Positions 56,813 to 64,000 of a stretch of 64,000 bases of DNA are shown here, in pieces (within the stretch, counting starts at the first letter, position 1; the number at the start of each line of letters is the position of its first letter). Source of the DNA: Arbacia lixula (taxonomy: Eukaryota > Echinodermata > Echinoidea > Arbacioida > Arbaciidae); assembly GCA_963669155.1 (NCBI GenBank), contig OZ022585.1:24467511-24531510 (forward strand). Direction: 5' to 3'. A program made the translations under genes and the position numbers. The notes under the pieces are model-generated. The model searched no databases. It saw only the letters and a program-made list of their open reading frames with translations, and was not told where the DNA came from.

Positions 56813-57240
56813 TTGGCTTGAGCTATTGCTTTGCTGGTGATTGAGTTGTTCCCATGTGACGTCACACCTTTGCAGAGAGAGCACAAAAGAGGGGCTCTGA
56901 ACACTGTAATAGGGAGCTTTCGTTATCACACTCGGACAAAAACGAGAACAGTGAGCATCTGTTCTCGCCGTCCGTCCATTGTATTCACAGGCAGTTTCGC
57001 AAAATAAGACAGAGAACATGAGCCGCGATGAGTGGGACGTCATCTCAACCCCTGACATACACCCTACAACATCACCATACACCATCTGTATGGGCGCCGA
57101 TTGGCTGCGGTCCTCAACTCGTCAAGAACGATTCCTCGTGTGGACAGCGATGCGGGGAGTGGCGCATGCGCAGATCGATCCTGGTATTGGATTAGCATTC
57201 TCGAGTCCGTCCGTCCTCAAAACGAAAGCTCGCTAATGGC
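56813..57240 (-). promoter_or_regulatory. Candidate promoter / 5' UTR of the NLR gene with a CRE palindrome
   Basis: CpG-richer than its surroundings and directly 5' of exon 1. It contains a full cAMP-response palindrome TGACGTCA at 56857-56864, the classic CREB/ATF site. No TATA box stands out. The start site is not determined, and part of this stretch may be transcribed leader. Confidence 0.35.
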
Positions 57241-57792
57241 AGCTTCCGTACGACATGTAATGAATGCGACTTGATCGCCATGCAGAAGAATTTGAATAAC
57301 GTTCAATCTTTATTCTCAGGGCAAGATTAATCATATTAAGTATCAAACTGCATTTTTTGGAGCAAGTATGAAGCTCAAATAAGGAAGAATAATGAGTGAA
57401 CTTCTCCTTTTTAAATAGGCATTCTGGCAGCTTTGCACTAAAGTAGTACAGCTTACAGGTGTATGGCGAGGTTAGCATTAAATAGAGAGTGAGGGTGGAT
57501 ATTGACTTGAGGAGCATCAATACAATTTATACACACTGTACAAAGTTACATCTTTCCGCCACTAACATTGGCGGAATCGTGTCTGCATCAACTAGTGCTT
57601 CAATGTCTTCGCCTGACATCGCCTCAATAAGTTGATAATTGTTACAAACTTCAGATCATGTGGAGAATCAAGATGGCGCTCATCTAAACTAGCTCACGGT
57701 ATAACCACAGCTAAAGGCTTTAATCAACGATTTATAGTCTTAAGGCCTCTTCAGATTGTTTTCAGTTATTCACTTTTTTCATACAAGTATAA

Positions 57793-58633
57793 ATGGCCAA
57801 GAAGTGGTTGATTTCACCGGCTAAGAATCCCACAGGAAGCGGAAAGAAAGCAGGGAATTTAAGCTTCAATTCGCCAGAGAAATCACATCACAACAGCGAC
57901 ATGCCTGCGGCTGAATGCCCGGAGGGTTCCCAGGCTGGTACTACTGCAGCACCAGCAGTCCCACCCATGTGGTTCCAGCAGTACGAATGGCGAGAAGAGG
58001 AAAGGTTCGGTGAGCTCCATCGCCACCTCCACTTCTATGAGCAGACATGCGACAAAAGATTCACCGATCTGGAGAAGGAGTTGTCAAGCACACTTGATAA
58101 GATTGATGACCTGGAGAATAGGTCAGGGAGAAATAATTTGGTCTTCTTTAATCTTCCAGAAGGTGAAGAACGTGAAGCTGCAGGTGGGTGCGAGAATATG
58201 ATCTCTTCACTACTCTCGTCCATCGACGAAAGCCCACTGTACACCGCCAGGCCCTCCTCCACGTCCCCGCTTGCAGCAGAACGGAAGCCTGCGGCCTAGG
58301 GATCGACCAGTTCATGTCTGCTTTGGTTCCTTTCAGGATCGAGTTAGAGTCAGGAAGACCTGCATCGCAGCTTTCAAAGAAGGATACAAGTTCAAGGAGA
58401 GAAAAATATTTGTAGGAGAGGATTGTAGTAAGCGCATCCAAGATTATCGTAACGCACTCCTCCCAGACCTGAGAAAGCTACAGCAAGAGGGAAAGGAAGT
58501 ATTTTTTGTGTACCCCGCGACAGTATGTTCAAGACCACCAGCTGAAAGTTTACAAGCCAGAGGCAGAGGTCTAACTCTAAGTGAATCACTATGCAGTCAC
58601 GCATATATAAGTATGTATCTTGAGAGAAATTGA
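57793..58633 (+). pseudogene. L1-type ORF1 protein remnant
   Basis: 57793-58299 encodes MAKKWLISPAKNPTGSGKK, a Ser/Pro-rich head, a coiled-coil region (RFTDLEKELSSTLDKIDDLE) and the RRM-like start NRSGRNNLVFFNLPE. The C-terminal domain continues in another frame (58271-58633) with RPVHVCFGSFQDRVRVRKTC and IQDYRNALLPDLRKLQQEGK. Coiled coil, RRM and CTD is the plan of L1 ORF1p, a trimeric RNA chaperone. A frameshift near 58270 breaks it. Confidence 0.75.
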
Positions 58634-58989
58634 TCATTTTTTATTATGAAATTTTCTTATAACTCTTAAAAAGTTGGATGTTCTTTCTTTTTTTTTTTTT
58701 TACAAACTAGTCTGAGCAAAATTAAGGCACTGCTGTCTTATCATTGGTTTTTCAGTGATGTTGATCATTTGAAGAGGCTCTTAGTCTTAGCTGTAATGGT
58801 GCCTCAGAATGTAAATAGTTATTCTGTAGTTTTTTGTGTTGTGTGTATTGTGCGTGTGTATGTGTGTGTGCTTCTTGTGTTGTGTGTGGTCTTTCCAATT
58901 AAGGAATAGGTATATTTTTCATAGAGCAGTTTCAACAAAGGCATATAATAACCCAAATGTTGTGTCATTCATTGCAGTTACATTATGTC

Positions 58990-59760
58990 TCATTGAAAAT
59001 ATGACATTACAGCTTAATACTTTTAACTGCAGAGGTCTGCAGGACAATTTCAAAAGAAAAAAAGTCTTCAATTTTTTAAGAGAATTGAAATGTGATGTAA
59101 TTTTTCTTTAAGAAACACATTCAAGTAAAAAGGATGAGACTGTGGCTCACCCAATGGGGTGGTCAGGCAGTGTTTTGTAGCCGTTCTTCAAATAGCAGAG
59201 GTGTAGCTTTTTTATTTAAACCTGCTTTGAAAATATCTGTACTATCATCGTATTCTGATCCTGAAGGCAGGTTTATTCTTATCCATATATGTGTCAAAGA
59301 ATTGTCCTTTATTCTGGTTAATGTTTATGGGCCAAACAGGGATTTACCCGAGTTCTATGTAGATGTTTTTGCGAAACTAGATGAAGTAGGTAATTCTCGT
59401 ATTATATTAGCAGGTGATCTGGATATTGCTATAGGTCCTTTGGACTATGAGGGCTCCTGTCCGACCCATTCTAATATTCAGGCAAAAAAATGTTTTTAAG
59501 ATGTATATGGAGGAATTAAGTCTTGTTGACGCTTGGAGGCGAGGCCATGTTCGAGATAAAGTGTTTACTCGACACCAGAAAAACACATTTGCTTGCTCCA
59601 GACTTGATTAAATTTTTCTCTCAAGTGATTTGTTGACTTGTGTAAAGGAGTCCAGTATTATGTCTGGTATATGTTCTGACCACTGTATGGTAACTGTGAA
59701 AATGACGTTGAGTGAGTCACCAAGAGGCAAGGGATATTGGAAACTTAATACTATATACGG
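58990..59760 (+). pseudogene. L1/Tx1 endonuclease remnant
   Basis: MTLQLNTFNCRGLQDNFKRK opens the APE fold. ELKCDVIFL followed by ETHS, FILVNVYGPN, IILAGDLDIAIG and SGICSDHCMVTVKM supply the other motifs. A stop in the QETH motif and further breaks leave three open pieces. The usual N of GDFN is replaced (GDLD), so it would be inactive anyway. Confidence 0.75.
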
Positions 59761-59931
59761 TGAAGCATACTGACTTTTGTACATTTATTAAAGATAGAAT
59801 CAAGGAATTCAAAGAAATAAATGTCAATTCTGACTTAAATCTTCACACTATTTGGGAAGCGTTCAAATGTACAATGGTAGGATACTGTAGTGAGTACTGC
59901 AGCAGGAAAAAAAAGAGATGAACATGAATAA

Positions 59932-60500
59932 GACCCCGGTTACACAGAAAGTCAAAAGTGTTCTGAGAACGGTCTCAGAACGGTTCACCTTCGGTGTAAC
60001 CTCAACAGCAGACCCAAAAGTGGTCCAAAAGCGTTCCGAAAGCGTTTTTGTCGAACCAGCTCCAGAGGTAGTCTGAGACCGTTTCGAACGCGGTGTAACC
60101 ACACAAGCGTTCCGAAACATGAGTAAACATGCAAACTGAGTCGCCGGAAGTAGTGCGGAGTGGCTAGCGTGCTCGTAGCGCGAAGTTTGTGATACACTGT
60201 ACAACACCGCACCTGTATTGGCAATTATTGCATGCAGTTCAATCGCATTTTCATCTTCCGTTTTATACCGTTTTATACTGCATAACTACAGGTTTAAATG
60301 CCCCGCCGCGGAGAGCGCGCGTGCAGGAAATACCTCTGACCTCTGACCACAGACCGGGCGTGCCTAATCGTTACTCATGGATATCGGTGATCTTCAGATC
60401 ATGATTCGGCTCGCGTGCACTGCGGTGTAACCACTCCAGTGAAGATTCTGTAACCGTTCTCAGAACGTTCTCAGAATGGTATCGCGGTGTAACCGGGGCC
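59932..60500. mobile_element. PIF/Harbinger-like MITE inserted in the Tx1 LINE
   Basis: 569 bp with inverted ends GRCCCCGGTTACAC, flanked by TAA at 59929-59931 and TAA at 60501-60503. A TAA target duplication is the PIF/Harbinger hallmark. GGTGTAACC, the inner part of the end, recurs inside (near 59992, 60093 and 60424). No open frame of note. Confidence 0.83.
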
Positions 60501-60519
60501 TAAGACTGCTTTACTTATA

Positions 60520-62945
60520 ATTATTTCTTCATTGAAAGAGAAAATTGGTTTGTGTAAAGATGTGAATGATTTGCAAGAATTATACAGAAAATTGGAAGCA
60601 GAGGAGCTAAGGTTGAATGAAATTTTATCTGCAGGATCTATTGTTAGATTAAGAATTAGGTGGGCAGAATATGGGGAGCGAAGCTCAAAATACTTTTTGA
60701 AGTTAGAAAAGCGCAGGTATGAAAAAATAATATTCGCCAATTTAAGGTGGATGGTGGACAAACTGTTTTAGATCCTGAAAGAGTGCTTCATAAAATTTAT
60801 TCATTTTACAGAGATTTGTACGCTACTGAAGTCTCTCAGGAAGATTTGGCATTGGTCAATGATTTTGTTGTACCACTAGACATTCCTGTGTTAGAGGAAG
60901 ATTCAGTTCACAATTTGAATAGTCCTATCACCAAAAACGAAATTTGGAATTCATTAAAGTCAATGGGTCATTGACAAAAGTCTTGGATTTGATGGTCTCC
61001 CTTGCGAGTTCTATTTAACCTTCTTTAATGACATAATAGATTTATTGTTGAACGCGTAAACTATTCATTCCAAGAAGGAATTTTGTCACAATCTCAGAGA
61101 TGTGGAATAATAACTTTTCTTCCAAAAAAGGATAAAGATCTTATGCAGGTAAGGAATTATCGTCCTATTTAATTGTTGAATGTGGATGACAAGTTACTTG
61201 CAAAAATCATGAGTAGTCGCTTGAAACATGTATGCACTCCTTGTTACATTTAGACCAGCAAGGTTTTATGAAGGGGTGGAACATTAGATCCAACATCCGT
61301 ACAATAATTGATTTGATTGAATATATACAAATTTCGCTAATGAACCAGGATCAATTGTTTTATTAGATTTTGAAAAGGCATTTGATAGGATAGAGCACAA
61401 CTATTTATTTAGGGCTCTGGAATATTTCAAACTTGGGGATAACTTTATCAGGTGGATTAATACATTTTACAAAAATAGAAATTGTCGAATATTGAATAAT
61501 GGTTTTATGTCCCAGCCCGTCTCGATAAATAGAGGTATTTCAGGGTTACCCAATATCCCCTCTTCTGTTTTTATTAGCCATAGAGACTTTGGCAATCACA
61601 GTTCGTTCCAACCCTAATACATGTATAAAAGGGATCTCCATTGGACCTTAAGAAAATAAAATAAATCTTTTTGCAGATGACATTATCTGTTTTTTGAATG
61701 GGGAATCTGACTCGTTTTAGCATTGATTTGGTACTATCGAAAAATTTGCTAAATTTTCTGGCTGTCGAATTAATTTGAATAAATCAGAAGCCATACATAT
61801 TGGTAATTTGAAAAACAGTGATTATATTCCAGTAGATGGACAAGGGTTGAAATGGGGAAATAATACATTTAAGGCTTTAGGTGTGGTTCTTTCTCTGAAC
61901 ACAAAATCATTATATGATTTGAATTTTGTCCCTAAACTGGGCACTATTGAGCAAATTTTGAATTGCTGGAAACATAGAAGTTTATCCCATTGGGGAAAAT
62001 AGCAGTTGCTAAGTCCTGGCTACTTCCACAACTATTGTATCTGTTTAGTGTATTGTGTATTAATCTACCAAACTCCTTTTTCAAAAGACTTTTAACAGCA
62101 TGTTATTTAAATCCATTTTGAGTAATGGAAACGATAGAGTCAAAAGAGACATTTTGTGTAATGACTATAATGAAGGGGGGGTTGAGAATGATTGATCCTT
62201 GTACATTTCCTCATGCTCAGAAAATGTTTTGGGTTGCTAAACTTTTAGATGATAACAATGAAAGTACTTGGAAAGTGATAGAGTTGAAAACTTTATCCAA
62301 TATTTGTGATGATATCCTGGCCCTCTTTAAGACAGATGCTCCAAATGGTGTTTTGGCAAAGATAAGAAATTGTCAGCTGGTAGAATCTATCAAGACATGG
62401 TACCTATATAGGCAAAGTATGAACACAGAATTTGGTTTAAGTCAATATCACCTACAAGAACTTATTTGGTGGAATAGGAATGTTAGATTAAAGCATAAGA
62501 CTATTTCTTTTATTTGATATGGTATGCTAAAGGTATACGTACAATCTCACAATTACATGATGGTTTCAGTAATGCCAAATTGTTTGAGGACCTAGTTATT
62601 GAATTTGACATGCCAATTATAAGTGGGAAGAACTCTAAAGGGCATCAACCTAAAGAGAAAGAGTGGCTAAAAATCCATTCAGATAATTTTAGCTGTACGA
62701 TTGCGACTCAACTGAGAAGTTTCTATTTCAGAGTTTTTTACAATGCCATTGGAGTTAGTGCTTTCTTGCACAAGATAGGGAAACAAGATGATTCTCCCAA
62801 TTGTTACTTTTGCTCTGATCACCTGAAACTTTGTCTCATTTGTTTTGTGAGTGTACAAAAGCCATCCCGCTTTGGTAAAATTTGGTGGATAAAATTTTTA
62901 CCAGTACTGACCTTAGACGAGATATCATTATTTCCAAATTGAATT
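60520..62945 (+). pseudogene. L1/Tx1 reverse transcriptase and C-terminal remnant
   Basis: Pieces at 60532-60771, 60747-60974, 61350-61720, 61775-62002, 62125-62517 and 62514-62942 follow the order RT-0, palm, FADD box, thumb and C-terminus. FADDIICFLNG keeps the catalytic aspartates, but stops and shifts occur throughout. RWAEYGERSSKYFLKLEKR is typical of L1/Tx1 before the RT. Confidence 0.75.
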
Positions 62946-63181
62946 ATATATTTGGTGTACATGCAGGAACTAAACATGATGCGTGTATAAATCTTTTATT
63001 CTTATATCTAAAATTTTATATCCATACATGCAAGTTTCAAGAAAAAGAACTGATCGAGGTTTGAGGTATTTACCACAATGGTGAAATCTAAGCTGAAGTT
63101 AGAGTATAAGATAGCTCAAAAAAACAAAAAACTGAATGTTCACTTTAAGAATTTAAGAAATGGACTATTAAGTTGTAATAT

Positions 63182-63746
63182 GTTTTTCACACTGGCAAAA
63201 ATTAGCCCCGTACTATCCTTAGCCCCGTACTATCCCTAGCCCCGTAATATTTTTTGAAGCTTTTCACACTGGCGTTTCTTAGCCCCGTACTATTTCTTAA
63301 ACCCGACTAGCTGTTCTCACTCGAAATCGTTAGCCCCGGACTTTCTTGACAGTTTATGAATATTTATGAGTGTACGTCTTGCACACCGGCTCTTTACCAC
63401 TCCACATCAAGGTCACTCGCCCGTCGGGCCTTATCGGATTGGTTTCGGCGTTTCGGCCTTGAGAGCTGACACCGCATTTCCTTAGCCCCGTACTATTTTT
63501 CGTTTCTGTTCACACTGGCGCTCTTAGCCCCGGACTATTTGGCTTGGCCCTGCAATTGCGGTGTTAGCCCTGCTTTTTTGCAGGGCCAAATAATTCCGGA
63601 TTATTGGTGGGGCTAGCCTACTTTGGTAAAAACCAATGTGAACAGAAAGTGGTCTAAGCTTAGCCCCATACTATAGGTGGGGCTAAGGCCCCCCTTAGCC
63701 CCACCTATAGTACGGGGCTAAGGAAATTTTTGCCAGTGTGAAAAGC
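63182..63746. mobile_element. MITE with iterated TTAGCCCCGTACTAT units
   Basis: 565 bp with inverted ends G(C/T)TTTTCACACTGGCAAAAA, flanked by ATAT at 63178-63181 and 63747-63750. Inside, TTAGCCCCG(T/G)ACTAT recurs at least six times and CACACTGGC recurs near 63263 and 63511. A 40-bp perfect hairpin lies at 63671-63710. No coding capacity. Confidence 0.8.
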
Positions 63747-63846
63747 ATATAAGTGAGCTGGATTTAATGGCTCGATTCCTTCTTTGGGATAAGACTCAAT
63801 ATATTTGTTTGCATAACCTTGGAAGACATGTGGTGTGGTGTATGTG

Positions 63847-63873
63847 TATGTGTGTGTGTGTGTGTGTGTGTGT
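63847..63873. repeat. GT microsatellite
   Basis: (GT)n beyond the MITE, within possible 3' sequence of the Tx1 LINE. Confidence 0.93.
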
Positions 63874-64000
63874 TAATTGATATATGGAGGGAACGGAACC
63901 CACGGACGAGGAAATTTACTTTTAGACAAAATAATCCATTGGTTCAAAGTCGTTAAGACTATTGGTTCATCTCAAAAGATTTAGAAACTATAGTTGGCAA

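Larger units (their letters stand above)
57540..63180 (+). mobile_element. Decayed L1/Tx1-type LINE
   Basis: Plus-strand element starting about 300 bp upstream of the NLR promoter, divergent from it. 5' leader 57540-57792; ORF1 57793-58633 (one frame break); endonuclease 58990-59760; RT about 60520-62100; C-terminal region to about 63064. RT pieces include LLDFEKAFDRIEHNYLF, FADDIICFLNG, INLNKSEAIHIG and a terminal HLFCECTKAIPLW, which suit the Tx1 branch of L1. It has many stops and shifts. A Harbinger-like MITE (59932-60500) lies inside, and another MITE (63182-63746) interrupts the 3' part. Sequence after 63750 may be its continuation. Confidence 0.82.

Noticed and set aside
56979-57236. 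85-codon plus-strand frame divergent from the NLR gene
   Set aside because: No similarity, overlaps the presumed promoter and leader, and has an ordinary chance length.

Overview
The window is AT-rich animal DNA from a large, repeat-dense, intron-rich genome. A Death-NACHT-LRR immune receptor gene, APE-type LINEs with a 2A-like peptide, Penelope-like elements and long pyrimidine-rich satellites together suggest an invertebrate deuterostome. An echinoderm is the most likely source, with amphioxus or a hemichordate as alternatives. No species can be named from sequence alone.

One host gene can be supported. It is an NLR-type receptor on the minus strand, modelled here as nine exons spread over about 42 kb (56812 down to 14436). 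Every exon edge has a consensus acceptor or donor, all splice phases agree, and the total coding length is a multiple of three. Order of parts: short Ser/Gln/Lys leader (56.7 kb), Death domain (54.0-54.3 kb), 24-residue Pro/Ser linker exon (51.0 kb), one large NACHT exon (44.0-45.6 kb), three leucine-rich exons (35.3, 24.4, 23.2 kb), and two short C-terminal exons (15.2 and 14.4 kb). The ligand-sensing, ATP-switch and death-fold signalling parts are therefore all present.

The introns are filled with transposons. Intron 2 holds a 37-bp minisatellite with higher-order structure and a mariner-like palindrome. Intron 3 holds a degraded LINE and an inverted pair of tRNA-derived SINE copies. Intron 4 holds several terminal-inverted-repeat elements and a Penelope fragment. 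Intron 5 holds a nested stack (Penelope element split by a mariner-like element, itself split by a nearly whole CR1/L2-type LINE) and a Rex1-like LINE. Intron 7 holds an old Gypsy-type LTR element with a second LINE and a 1.7-kb TIR element nested inside it.

Upstream of the gene (57.5 kb to the window end) lies a decayed L1/Tx1-type LINE on the plus strand carrying two MITEs, one with a TAA target duplication typical of PIF/Harbinger. Downstream of the gene (1-14 kb) are two pyrimidine satellites (163-bp and about 80-bp units), other tandem repeats, and fragments of Rex1-like and RTE-like LINEs. No rRNA gene, functional tRNA gene or CRISPR array was seen.
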